From: Thinopyrum elongatum
Taxonomy: Eukaryota; Streptophyta; Magnoliopsida; Poales; Poaceae
DNA length: 64,000 nucleotides
Direction: 5' to 3'
NCBI GenBank assembly: GCA_011799875.1
Contig: CM022297.1
Coordinates: 516,125,707-516,189,706, forward strand
A program made the position numbers and the translations under genes. Below are positions 20,643-33,720 of the stretch, piece by piece. The notes below the pieces were generated by a model. It was not told where the DNA came from and made no database searches. It saw only the letters and a program-made list of their open reading frames with translations. Within the stretch, counting starts at the first letter, position 1. Every line of letters starts with the position of its first letter.

Positions 20643-23600
20643 ATGGAAAATAATCCTTTGAGGGGTTTGTTCGGGGTATCTTCACCTCGACCGGAAGAAC
20701 AAAGAGTTGCTCCTCAACCTACTGAACCTACTGAAAATATTTATTATGAAATTCCTTCGGGTATGATAGAGAAAATGCTAGCTAATCCTTATGCAGGAGA
20801 TGGAACACTACATCCTGAAATGCATCTAATCTTTGTGGATGAAGTTTGTGGACTATTTAAGCTTGCAGGTTTGCCCGGAGAAGAAGTCAAGAGGAAGGTC
20901 TTCCCTTTATCTTTGAAGGGAAAGGCATTGACATGGTATAGGCTATGTGATGATATTGGATCTTGGAATTACAACCGAATGAAATGGGAATTTCATCAGA
21001 AGTTTTATCCTATGCATCTGCTTCATCGTGATCGGAATTATATATATAATTTTTGGCCTCGTGAAGGAGAACGTATCGCTCAAGCTTGGGGGAGGCTTAA
21101 GTCAATGTTATATTCATGCCCCAATCATGAGCTCTCAAGAGAAATTATTATTTAGAATTTTTATGCTCGGCTTTCTCGTAATGATCAATCCATGCTCGAT
21201 ACCTCTTGTACTGGCTCTTTTATGAAGAAGACTATTGAATTCAAATGGGATCTCTTGGAAAGAATTAAACACAACTCTGAAGATTGGGAGATCGACGAAG
21301 GTAAGGAGTCAGGTATAAAGCTTGAATTTGATTGTGTTAAATCTTTTATAGATACCGATGCTTTTCATGAATTTAGCACTAAATATGGACTTGACTCTGA
21401 GATAGTAGCTTCTTTCTGTGAATCATTTGCTGCTCATGTTGATCTCCCTAAGGAGAAGTGGTTTAAATATCATCCTCCCATTGAAGTAAAACTAGTAGAA
21501 CCCATTAAGGCTGAAGAAGAAACGGTTACTTATAATGTTGATCATGTTATTCCTACTGCTTATATTGAGAAACCACCTTTTCCTGTTAGGATAAAGGAAC
21601 ATGCTAAAACTTCAGCCGTAGTCCGTAAGAGTTATACTAGAACACCTACACCCTCTGAACAAATTAAAGTTGAACCTAGTATTGCTATGGTTAAGGATCT
21701 CTTGGTCAATAATATTGATGGGCATGTTATTTATTTCTGTGATGAAGCTGCTAGAATTGCTAAACCCGATGAAAAAGATAAACATAGACCCGTTGTTGGC
21801 ATGCCTATTGTCACTGTTAAAATAGGAGATCATTGTTATCATGACTTATGTGATTTGGGTGCTAGTGTGAGTGCAATCCCTTTTACCTTATATTAAGAAA
21901 TTATGAATGATATTGCACCTGCTGAAATAGAAGATATAGATGTCACCATTAAGCTTGGCAATAGAGATACTATTTCACCAATTGGGATCGTTAGAGATGT
22001 GGAAGTCTTGTGTGGGAAAATAAAATATCCTATTGATTTTCTAGTTCTTGGTTCCCCACAAGATGATTTTTGTCCCATTATATTTGGTAGACCTTTCTTG
22101 AACACTATTAATGCTAAGATAGATTGTGAGAAAGAAACTGTTAGTGTGAGCTTTGGTGATGTGTCTCATGAGTTTAATTTCTCGAAATTTCATAGACAAC
22201 CCCATGATAAAGAATTGCCTAATAAAGCTGAAATTATTTGTCTTGTTTCTATTGCTGTGCCTCCTACTGATCCTTTAGAACAATATTTGCTAGACCATGA
22301 AAATGATATGTTCATGAATGAAAGAAAGGAAATAGATGAAATATTCTTTAAACAAATGCCTGTTTTGAAACACAACTTGCCTGTTGAAACTCTTGGAGAT
22401 CCTCTACCACCCAAGAGTGATCTCGTGTTCGAACTTAAACAATTGCCTCATACTTTAAAATATGCTTATCTTGATGAAAAGAAGATATATCTTGTTGTTA
22501 TTAGTGCTAACCTTTCAGAGCATGAAGAAAAGAAATTATTGAAAACTCTGAAGAAGCACCGTGCCTATATTGGATATACTCTGGATGATCTTAAGGGCAT
22601 TAGTCCCACTCTATGTCAGCATAAAATTAATATGGAGCCTGATGCTAAACCAGTTGTTGATCATCAACGACGGTTGAATCCTAAGATGAAAGAAGTGGTA
22701 AGAAATGAAATATTAAGCTTCTGGAAGCAGGTATAATTTATCCTATTGCTGATAGTAGATGGGTGAGTCATGTTCACTGTGTCCCTAAGAAGGGAGGTAA
22801 TACTGTTGTGCCTAATGATAAAAATGAATTGATTCCGCAAAGAATTGTCACAAGTTATAGGATGGTAATTGATTTTAGAAAATTAAATAAAGCTACTAGG
22901 AAAGATCATTATCCTCTGCCTTTTATTGATCAAATGCTAGAAAGACTATCAAAACATACACACTTTTGCTTTCTAGATGGCTACTCTGGGTTCTCTCAAA
23001 TACCTGTGTCACAAGAGGATCAAGAAAAAACTACTTTTACTTGCCCTTTCGGTACCTTTGCTTATAGACGTATGGCTTTTGGTTTATGTAATGCACCTGC
23101 TACCTTTCAAAGATGTATGACTACTATATTCTCTGACTTTTGTGAAAAGATTGTGGAGGTTTTCATGGATGATTTCTCCGTTTATGAAACTTCTTTTGAT
23201 GATTGCTTAAGCAACCTTGATCGAGTTTTGCAGAGATGTGAAGAAACTAATCTTGTCTTGAATTGGGAGAAGTGCAACTTTATGGTTAATGAAGGTATTG
23301 TCTTGGGGCATAAAATCTCAGAAAGAGGTATTGAAATTGATAATGCTAAAGTTGATGCTATTGAAAAAATGCCATGTCCTAAAGATATCAAAGGTATAAG
23401 AAGTTTCCTTGGTCATGCTGGTTTCTATAGGAGATTTATTAAAGACTTCTCTAAAATTTCTAGGCCTCTCACTAATCTTTTGCAAAAATATGTTTCATTT
23501 GTTTTTTATGATGATTGTGTAGATGCATTTGAAATCCTTAAGAAAGCCTTAATCTCTGCACCTATTGTTCAATCGCCTGATTGGAACCTGCCTTTTGAAA

Positions 23601-25384
23601 TTATGTGTGATGCTAGTGATTATGATGTTGGTGCTGTTCTAGGACAAAGAGTTTATAAGAAATTGAATGTTATCCATTGTGCTAGTAAAACTCTAGATAG
23701 TGCTCAAAGGAATTATGCTACTACTAAAAAAGAATTTTTAGCAGTTGTGTTTGCTTGTGATAAGTTCAGACCTTATATTATTGATTCTAAAGTTACTGTT
23801 CACACTGATCATGCTGCTATTAAATACCTTATGGAAAAGAAAGATGCTAAACCTAGACTCATTAGGTGGGTTCTCTTGCTACAAGAATTTGATTTACATA
23901 TTATAGATAGAAAAGGAGCCGAGAACCCCGTAGCAGACAACTTGTCTAGTTTAGAAAATGTTCTTGATGACCCACTACCTATTGATGATAGCTTTCCTGA
24001 TGAACAATTAGCTATCATAAATGCTTCTCATAGTACTCCTTGGTATGCTGATTATGCTAATTATATTGTTGCCAAATTCATACCACCTAGTTTCACATAC
24101 CAACAAAAGAAAAAGTTTTTCTATGATTTAAGACATTACTTCTGGGATGACCCACATCTCTATAAAGGAGTAGATGGTGTTATTAGACATTGTGTACCTG
24201 AGCATGAATAGGAACAGATCCTAGGAAGTGTCACTCTGAGGCCTACGGAGGGCACCATGCTGGTGATAGAACTGCACACAAGGTATTACAATCTGGTTTT
24301 TATTGGCCTACTCTTTTTAAGGATGCTCGTAAGTTTGTCTTGTCTTGTGATGAATGTCAGAGGATTGGAAATATTAGTAGAAGTCAGGAAATGCCTATGA
24401 ATTGTTTGCTTGTTATTGAACCATTTGATGTTTGGGGATTTGATTATGTGGGGCCTTTTCCTTCCTCTAATGGGTATACACATATTTTAGTTGCTGTTGA
24501 TTACGTTACTAAGTGGGTAGAGGCTATTCCAACTAGTAGTGTTGATCATAACACTTCTATTAAAATGCGTAAAGAAGTTATTTTCCCGGGGTTTGGAGTC
24601 CCTAGATATTTGATGACTGATGGTGGTTCACACTTTATTCATGGTGCTTTCTGTAAATTGCTTGCTAAATATGATGTTAACCATAGAATTGTATCTCCAT
24701 ATCATCCTCAGTCTAGTGGTCAAGTATAATTGAGTAATAGAGAAATAAAATTGATCTTGCAAAAGACTGTTAATAGATCTAGGAAGAACTGGTCTAAGAA
24801 ACTTGATGATGCATTATGGGCTTATAGAACTTCTTATTAAAACCCTATGGGTATGTCTCCGTATAAAATGGTATATGGAAAAGCGTGTCACTTACCTCTT
24901 GAACTAGAACATAAAGCTTATTGGGCAATTAAAGAGCTCAACTATGATTTCAAACTTGCCGGTGAGAAGAGGTTATTTGATATTAACTCACTTGATGAAT
25001 GGAGAACTCAAGCCTATGAAAATGCCAAGTTGTTCAAAGAAAAAGGTTAAAAGATGGCATTACAAAAGGATACAAAAGCGTGAATTCAACGTAGGTGACC
25101 ATGTCTTGCTATACAATTCTCGTTTAAGATTTTCTGCAGGGAAACTTCTCTCTAAATGGGAAGGGCCTTACATTATCGAGGAAGTTTATCGTTCCGGTGC
25201 CATCAAAATCAACAACGCCAAAGGCAATAACCCAAAGGTGGTAAACGGGCAAAGAATCAAACATTATATCTCAGGTACTCCCATAAATGTTGAAACCAAT
25301 ATTATTAATACCATAACACCGGAGGAGTACATAAGGGAAACCTACCAGAACACGCCAGAACCCCGAAAAGGAATAGGTATGTGA
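20643..25384 (+). pseudogene. RLG-2 gag-pol, moderately decayed
   Basis: Gag begins MENNPLRGLFGVSSPRPEEQ at 20643, with AGLPGEEVKRKVFPLSLKGK and WYRLCDDIGSWNYNRMKWEF. One frame runs to 22736 with a TAG (21153) and a TAA (21894). The protease motif is CDLGASVSAIPF (about 21850). One A is missing near 22715, moving the frame; RT/RNase H then run 22763-24211 ([51 protein letters not shown]). After a TAG (24209) and a small deletion, integrase follows: [28 protein letters not shown] and a TAA at 24727 in place of the Glu in [10 protein letters not shown], so the catalytic Glu region is hit. A one-base insertion near 25046 leads to the integrase C-terminal domain (LLSKWEGPYIIEEVYRSGA), ending at 25384. 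Confidence 0.88.
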
Positions 25385-25704
25385 TACGGTAAGTAAACCG
25401 ACTCCAAAAGTCTTCTAAAGGCAATTTTACTCCGTTTTGGAATATTTAAAAAATTAGAAAACTAAAAAGTAGTCTGAAAAGTGCACGAGGAGGCGACAAG
25501 CCTTGGGGGCGGGCCCTACCCCCCTGGGCACGCCTCCCAGGCTTATGGCCACCTCGTGTGCCCTCCGGACTCCGTTTTCTTGCAGAATACTTCTTTTGGT
25601 CGGTAAAAATTCATTATATAATCTCCCAAAGGTTTTGACCACCATACCACGACAATATCCTCTGTTTTTGTTTTTAGCTATTCCTACAGTAGATTTAGAG
25701 CAAG
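25385..25704 (+). other. Spacer between pol and accessory ORF, with a good splice acceptor
   Basis: Non-coding. It ends in a pyrimidine-rich stretch and TTTTTAGCTATTCCTACAG (to 25689), a strong 3' splice-site pattern, 15 bp before the ATG of the accessory ORF. A spliced subgenomic transcript could start the downstream ORF here; this is inference. Confidence 0.5.
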
Positions 25705-26160
25705 ATGTCTTTGCAAGAATCGGTCGGGGAGAGTCGGGTCTCTCATCCGATACCGAACCCAAGAGCACATAGCGAAGCTGATCACTTTGGGTGGTCAATG
25801 GAGGAAGAGATGGATGCCGACCTTAAAAGAGTGGATGCCATGGAGGAGGATCAAGAAGCCACCTCTCGCCTCCAACCCAGAGCTCTGCTTCAGGAGCTTC
25901 AGAGCTGAGCAATACCAGATTCTGTCATACCTCCCAATGCTAGATTTCTCTCTTATAATAACATGAAAAAGAGTGTTGCTTTCTCCCCCGCAGCCAAGAA
26001 GCATCCATGGGTGGACGGTGCTCTAACTGTCATAGGCAAACTCCGCAAGGAAATAATGGACCTTAAGCAGGAAAATAATAAGCTTGAGGAGGAGAATCGC
26101 ATTCTAAGAAGCATCATCGCCAAGAATATCACACTACCACCTCCGAAGAAGGAGACTTGA
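25705..26160 (+). CDS. RLG-2 accessory ORF with coiled coil (env-position ORF)
   Basis: A frame of 151 codons starting ATG at 25705 (MSLQESVGESRVSHPIPNPR), downstream of pol where Athila elements carry an env-like ORF. It contains an acidic segment (EEEMDADLKRVDAMEEDQEA), one in-frame TGA (25906-25908), then SYNNMKKSVAFSPAAKKHPW and a clear leucine/glutamate-rich coiled coil, MDLKQENNKLEEENRILRSI, ending ITLPPPKKET. There is no signal peptide or membrane segment, so it is not a classical envelope protein. The function is unknown. The Tat element has inserted 8 bp after its stop. RLG-1 lacks the whole region. Confidence 0.55.
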
Positions 26161-26167
26161 GTACATA

Positions 26168-26213
26168 TGTTGGGGATATAACTATTGGGTATGACCCGCC
26201 CAGGAGGGGCCGG
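26168..26213 (+). repeat. Tat 5' LTR, first piece
   Basis: The first 46 bp of the LTR, ending GAGGGGCCGG, where GCCGG (26209-26213) is the left copy of the Copia target duplication. Confidence 0.9.
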
Positions 26214-28378
26214 TGTTGGGGAACGCAGTAGAAAACAAAAAATTTCCGACCTACGCACCAGCCCAGGACCACTATGGAGACTGCGTACAAGGTTTGATCA
26301 TTTTCGTTACCGACTCGTAGCGCAGCGGAAGTAGAGTCGATGACGATCGTCGGTGCAGATCCCCGCAGCTAGGATTTACAACCTCCCAACCACGAGGATG
26401 TACTCCCTCATCCGCCACTCGGACAGCCCTCCGGGAGGCGGTCGGACAGTCCCCCGGACGGTGTCGTGGACAGCCCTTCGGGAGGACTCACAGAACTCGG
26501 ACCGTCACTCGGACAGCCCTTCGGGAGGACACTCGAACAGCCCCTCGGGCAAAAGGACGAAACTACGACCTCTCTACGGGGTTGCACACATACGGTGCCA
26601 TCTATCCGGCAGGGCTTCGCCGTCCAGAACTAGTTCCCACCGGAACCCAGACAGCCTTTCGGCACTACGAAACTATTTCGTGGGAGGGAGAGAGAATGCC
26701 AGATCATGCATGGCTTGTGTGAGAGAGTTGGAGAGCACCTCTCCTCCTCCTTATATAGTGGTGGAAGGGGTGGAGGGGGCTGAAAATTCAGCCCACTAAA
26801 CATGGGGAAAACATGTTCCCACAAAACAAGGAGAACATGTTCCCACCAAACAAGGGAAAAACATGTTCCCTTGTCCATGGTGTTCCCCCATGGGGCCCCA
26901 CCTTCCTCCCAACACTCTCCACCATTTGTGGGGGCTGCCCCCCACCATGGGGGGCCCCCCCAACATTTTGTCCAGCCACAAGGGGGCTGCTCCCAAAGGG
27001 GGCCCCCCCAAAAACAGCCCAAAAACAGCCCCCACGATCCGTGGGATCTTGTCCCCTCACGCTGGGACAAGATGTTTTCCGCGACTATTATTTCTGAAAA
27101 ATTCCAGAAGGTCCCAGAACATTTCCAGCACCCTCTAAAATTATCTGGACGCGCTCTGGAACATTTCCAGTATGGTGGTTTAATTTAAAACCATCTTTGT
27201 TTACCCGGTAAACAACTCCGGCAGCTCCGAAACTTTTTTTTTCGGTTTTTTCTCCAGAAAAATTCCAGAAATTACCAGACCAATCTGGCAACCTCCAAAA
27301 CATTCCCGGTGCTTGCCGAAACCTTTTTGGATCAATGGTTTTATCCGAAACAACTTTTCAGTTTTACCGAAACTTTTTCAGTGTTCTCTCTCCGGAACTC
27401 TTCCGTTGTCTCCGAAACTTTTCGGTGATTTTCTCTCAGACTCCCTGTCTAGTATTCAGCAGATAGATGACCCTTAAGCGTGTGACCCTATAGGTTCTGT
27501 GAAGTATAGACATGACACGGAACACCTTCCGATCAATGATCAACATCGGAGCCGTGGACACCCATATTGACCCCTATACCCACACGAATGAATATTCGAG
27601 TGAACCTCCAGTTGCCGTGTGCTATTCCTGTTGCTTCACGATATGTTAAAAATACCCGAGGTTAGACATGTAGGCATTTCCGTGGATCAACAACTTGTCC
27701 ACTATGCCAGTTACCTCGTTACCGGTATTGTTCTCTTTTCTCGTTACCGTGTTCCGGCATCCCTGTGATCAAATCACAAAGTGTCTGGCCAGACGATGAT
27801 GGATACCGTAACACCGAGAGGGCCCAGAGATATCTCTCCATCGTCGGAGGAGCAAATCCCAATCTCGAGCTATCAAGTTACTTGACACACTTTTCCATGA
27901 ACCCGTAAGCCACCGTAATAGCCACCCATTTACGGATGACGTTTAACAAACCCCAAAGTTCATGAAGCAAGTATGAAGAAACTCGACACTCTCATGGTCT
28001 AAGGAATTTTGCAAACATTAACCATCTCTGTGTTATTAACCATTAATATGTGACGAATGTAACTCATAGCATAACATCAATTTGGGTCGATTCAACACAA
28101 ATGTTCTTCTAACACTGTGCCCTCAAAATTGCTGGCATAGACATGCCCATGATCAGGAAAACAGAACCATCATGCAATACTTGAGCTAGTCTTAGAGGCC
28201 AGACTAGGAATACATATTACCGTTTATTATTCCACACGTGCATATGAGTCTTCCTCCGAGCCTCGTTTTATTTGCAGCCTCGAGAACCATAGCAGTTATA
28301 GCATGGAACATAAACCTAATTATGAACAGGGAGATAATCAATAACATTTATTATTGCCTCTAGGGCATATCTCCTACA
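26214..28378 (-). repeat. Copia 3' LTR (left copy)
   Basis: 2,165 bp. It contains several copies of GGACAGCCCTTCGGGAGG (26420-26560) and three GAACATGTTCCC-like motifs at about 30-bp spacing (26810-26875). These give many open frames but no protein. Confidence 0.92.
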
Positions 28379-31300
28379 GACTCCCACTTGCACTAGAGTC
28401 AATAATCTAGTTAATGCTAATGCACTTTACACCTGTGGCACACCGGTGTAAATATGCTTCGCTTGTGGTATAGCCTGAATGTTCAACGGATCTGACGACT
28501 TCAGCTCCGTGTGTATCTTTGCATATCCTCGCGTTTTCACGCTTTCACAAAAGTCATATTTTGTGTGGACTTGGCTTGATATGTATGCGAATCACAGGTC
28601 GAACCTGGATTCCTCAGACTGAGTTATGGAGCAACTACTTGCAGTAGTGTCCCATTGACAAAAGCCATCTTGGAACCATACTAAGTTCATGAATGAACTA
28701 TATGATTCAACATCTTCTTTGTCGCTTTAAAAGCAGCAACATACTTTGCCTCTGTTATAGAATTCGCCACAGTAACTTGTTTGAACAAATTCCAACTAAC
28801 TGTGCCACCATATTGTGTGTTACACAAAACCGTCAATTTAAATCGAAAATCGCATGGAGAAATGATGAAGACTGTATCGATGTAACCTTTTACAACGAAC
28901 TCTTCATGATCTCTACTTGCGAGAAAACTTGTCATCAGTGCTACTATAGTACTCAATGACCCTTTTTCACTGTTGTCCCTTGATCAATACTTTTGATCAC
29001 TTTGGTATCTATACTCGCAACAACTTTGGGAGTATTGGACATATCTGGTTGTTATACATACCATGGAATACATGATTAATCCAAACACAAGAGTGTGTGG
29101 AATCCCCATCATGTATTTTGCTCATCAGTGTTTTTGGGACACCGAGTCTTGCAAAAACTCTTTCCATGTGACTTCGGCAAGAATCACTCCTTGGCGTTTT
29201 AAATGCTAAAAAGTTTTAGCATCTTGTCAATATGTATTTATTGCTTAGCCCCATTAGGTAAATCTATCTTCATAGATCATCATGCCTAATATAAAGGCTA
29301 TTTAGCCCAAGCACTTCATCAAAAAACTATTTTTAAATGAAGTCCTAGATCGTGTCAAGAAATTTATTTCCAATTAACAATGTGTCAAGCACACAACGTT
29401 TCTAGAAATATTATTATGCTCCCACTTACTTTCTTGAATCATAAGCATCTTCGTTACCCATTGATGAAGTCAAACCCCTTTGACTATTTCATCAAAACAC
29501 GAAGATTCCAACTCCATTTTGCTCTCTTCTGTCCATTGCTGGAACTCTGAAGTTTGCATACTTACTAGCATCCTCTGGATTGACAAAATACCTTGGACTG
29601 TAACACATGCAAGTCCTTGGTTTCATTTCCATCAGATGGAAATCCTTTTGTCATCCATTGTTTTATATCTCATGATATGAAATATGTATTAATTGCTAGT
29701 TCAACCCGAACCGAATTTAAGCATCGCTACGATGAAGCAACCTCATCGTAGTCAACTCCTTGAACTTGTATATTGCAACAAGTCGAGCTTTATGGATAAA
29801 ACATTTTTATTCATATCAGTTATAGTTCCATAAATATTCGTCAGACTCTAAGTCTTCCGAAAGGTGTATCAAGGTTTTAATCTTGAATCACTTATATGGA
29901 AACTATCTCGGATTGTATTGGCATTTAGCCAATTCCGGAGTTAGGGCCCATCAACGCTTCCTTGTGTATCGTAGGTATACTGTTGTCTAACAACAATATC
30001 TCGTTTGCGCACCTGAGAGGTTTGCACGAGCCTTGCCTACATGGTTCAGCTGCAAGTTCGACCGAAGTCCATACATTTTATTGTAGAGACTTCCGTATCA
30101 GTCGCAGTAGGAAACTCCGGAATTACTTCCAAGGTCTCTTTCCTTTGATCTGATGGCGAAGATACTATTTATCTCGTCGAGTTGCACTATTCTCCCACTC
30201 ACCTTTTTCAAAGAACCATTTTCTTCAAAAAGCATACCGTTTTGTGGCAAAAACTTTTGCCTCGGTATAGTGGTGGGGGAATACCCAATGACTTGGGATA
30301 ACCTACAAAGTAGCACTTGTCTGATTTGGAATAGGTTTGTAACCTTTTACACAAGCCCCATATTCCAAATGTTAAGAAAAGATATAACATGGTTGGGCGT
30401 ACCATACCATGGTGTCATTTCAACAGACCTGATGGAGCTCTTTTCAGTGTAAAAGCCGCAGTCTCTAAAGCATCACCTTTTAAAAGGGATAATGGCAAAT
30501 TTATTTATGTCATCTTTGATCTTACCATGTCATAAATGGTTCGATTACATCTTCACGGACTTTCCACTTGCAGTGGTGTTCTGGGAGGTGCAAGTTATGA
30601 AACCCCTTTCACAACGCATCAGACATTCGCTAAACTTGTAACTCAAATATTTCTTTCTGCAATCGAATTGTAGAAACATAATTTTCTTGTTACAATAACT
30701 TCTACTTCATTTTGAAAACCTTTCAAATGATTTCAAAAGATCCAGACTTACGTCTCATCAAGTAAATATCCATATATCTACTTGAGTCATTTCTGAAGAT
30801 AGATAAATCCACTACTTGCAACAACATTTATCGGACTACATACATCAAAATGTATGATCACCAATAAGTTCTTTGCTTGTTCCTTATGGCCTGTGAACGG
30901 TATTTCAGTCACTTCACTTTTCGGAGGAAAGTTGCAAGTGTCAGGTGATTCAAAATCAAACGACTTCAAAATCCATCATAATGGAATTTTCCATGCGGGT
31001 TTCTCCAATGTGACCAAATGCAGTGCCACACTTGTGTGGTATTCTTTTAGTCTTATGACATTTAGCGTCAGTGTTATGGATGTATCATATTACCATCAAT
31101 ATTCATAACATACGTCCCATCGATGATGGAAGTATGGCCCTCATGTTATTCATAATACTGAACAGCAATTGTTCTTCTATGAACAACCCTTTTGCAACAA
31201 ACATTGTGCAATGGGCTAGAGTGTGTAAAACTCTAAAATGAATTATCAAAGTTAATACTGAGGTAATGTATTATTATCAATATTCATAACATACATCTCA

Positions 31301-33720
31301 TTCATAATGAAAGTATGGCCCTTATGTTATTCATAACACCGAACATCAAAAGTTCTCTTATGAACAACCTTCTTGCAAGATAACTTATGCAATGGGCTAG
31401 AGTGTGTAAAACTCCAAACGAATTATAAAAATAAATACAGACGGTAATACACCGATGGAAGGTATAGTAACATTTACTATGTTCCCCGTGTATACCTAAA
31501 ACTCATTTCTGGCTAGTCTTTCAGGCCATAGTAGTTCTTACATCGAGTTGCAACAGAAAGCAATCGAGCGGGTATCTTTGTGATTAACTCACAGTACCCA
31601 AGAATCAGTGATTAACAATTTAATCATAATTCCCAAGGACTATATCTTTGACCAGCCTTCTATACATCAAAAACTTGTATGACATTCATACATGAGCTGG
31701 ATATTCCAGTCTCCTTTCTCATTGCCTTTATACTTCTAACAGTTTAACTTTTAGTATTTCTCCTACTCTCAGAAGAAGCACACAACTTAAGAGTGGCATC
31801 AGCCCTGGACTTCCTAGGCGTGAAAGTTTCACTGACACCCTTCGGACACTTCCTTTCTCTTTAAGTTGTTGTTTTATTCACCTTTCATCATATGACAGGC
31901 GTTCTTCTGGATCCCTCTCTTATCAGTCTAATGCATAGTAAACTCCTTTACTAATAGTTTGCAAACAAACATTTCTTTGGATATCTCATATCTTTTAGCC
32001 TTTGTCTGTCTCTGAAAATGATTTTCAGATTCCATGAATATCACATAACTATCCAAACTTTCAAAGTTCGGGTCTCATGGAAGCAAACATATTGCACTTG
32101 ACTGAAATGGAATTCCAGCTTTTGGATCGAAGGACGAGAGTCACATGATCCATAGCATAAGCGAGAGAATACCGAAAGTATGCGATAGGACAAAGTCCTT
32201 CTCGGCACTCTTGAGGACAATCCTCACATTACGTTGCCAACCGTAAAGTTTTAACCAGATATTTAACAGCTATTCAATTTTAATAGGGAAGGTGGAAACA
32301 AAAGCCATTATTCTACAACTATTATGCAAATCACACTTTAGACAGTGTTCAAAATTAATTGCACTGAGAATTAAACAAGTTAATTCAACAGTGCGCTCCC
32401 ACTCAAATCAATATCTCTCATAATTGATTGTGAGTGATACAAGATCCACATTTCAATTCAACGCCATTGATGTGGACATCACTGATGACGAGAATTTCAA
32501 TTTGGTGGGCAAACATGCCGATCACATCTCTATGTGACTCCTGTTCATCTTTCGATGGGCGTGTTCCGAGCTCAGGACGATCAAGCCAGAACGTCAAGAC
32601 AACCAAGTGATCTTGCTGCGAGGTCCGACCTCACCCGCCTCACACTTCTCTAATCGTTCGTACCCATGTGGACATGGCGCACCCCGAAAAGTTAGGTGCC
32701 GTGACGGTGCTACACTTGGGAGAACACTAACTACTTGATATTTTTGTGAGAGATCACCCTAATAAAAGGCGACTACCGCGCAATCAAAAAGGGTGCATCA
32801 TAAGGGATAAACATCTCAGGCAATTCATAATAGCATGATATGGTATAGCCCTTTCTGACGGAGAAGTCTTTCAATCCTTCGTCTTCGGCATTCGCGTCGG
32901 TGTTCACCATTGCGAAGATTGCCACCACCTTGTCGATGCACCAGATAATATTGCTATATCTATAGCTAATAAAATAATGCATTACTTAAGGTTGACACGC
33001 AGGTCAATAAAGTGACAATCATATGGCTCCAGCCATCATGCCGAATCATGACACGCAGGTCATGTTAATCAATTTACATTATATAGTCATCTCATACATA
33101 ATCAAATTATTATGAGCACTGCTATACCACATCACATGCACATGCAAACCCTCCTGCAAAACCAAGTTAGACGTCTCTAATCGGTTCATGCAAAAACTTG
33201 TTTTTCGTGGCTTCTAAGGTTTCGAAACAAACCAAAGCTACCAACGTCCATCATCAAGTATGATAATTCAAGTCGCTAGATTAACAACGAGGGGTGTATG
33301 AAACACGAGATAATAAAATCTCGAGCCCCATACTGAACTTCGTCATACGCATGACCCCCGTGCAGATCATATCTGCATTGCCCTTTCGTCTGCGAAACAT
33401 CCATCTTTCTTTAACTAAAGTGGAAACCAAAGAACTGTTAGCACTTCGTTGATCTGTCAATCAGCATACTCAGGAGCAGCATGAAAGGATCGCGGATTGC
33501 CAGAACTTTGTGAGATTCCACAATGCTGTCATGATCAGGACTACGCAAATTCAAGGGAAGCAACAAGAACATCGGGTAACAGATTTCATCTGCTACCCGC
33601 ACAAATAATTTTCAGTAATAGAACTCATCTACTACCTAATTATATTGTGCAACACCCATACATCTCTATGTATTCTAGATCGCAACCTGCATCTACGCAT
33701 AGCACGGCTCATGATGCCAC
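28379..33720 (-). pseudogene. Copia internal region, heavily decayed gag-pol
   Basis: No frame is open for more than about 90 codons, yet remnants of Copia pol are recognisable on the minus strand: CYFVGYPKSLG with the following CHKTVCFLKK (30208-30330), the conserved segment between integrase and RT, and an RNase H end reading SWNLFKQVTVANSITEAKYV (28687-28800), matching the S-W-K-S-K-x-Q-x-x-V-A-x-S-x-x-E-A-E-Y family motif. A 181-bp tandem duplication (about 31093-31440) lies in the upstream half. This copy cannot make its own proteins; with near-identical LTRs it must have been moved by proteins from other elements. Confidence 0.75.
31093..31440. repeat. 181-bp tandem duplication in the Copia interior
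   Basis: ATTCATAACATACRTCYCAT at 31101 recurs at 31282, and the similarity continues through GCAATGGGCTAGAGTGTGTA in both copies (near 31210 and 31391). The copies differ at a noticeable number of sites, so the duplication is older than the last transposition. Confidence 0.8.

Noticed and set aside
26630..27303. Many long open frames in the Copia LTRs (26353-27303 and 33860-34706)
   Set aside because: They occur identically in both LTR copies, overlap on both strands, and lie in GC-rich repeated sequence; no protein family is recognisable.
28687..28959. Plus-strand frame at the Copia RNase H region
   Set aside because: The minus strand matches the Copia RNase H end and the element's orientation; the plus frame matches nothing.
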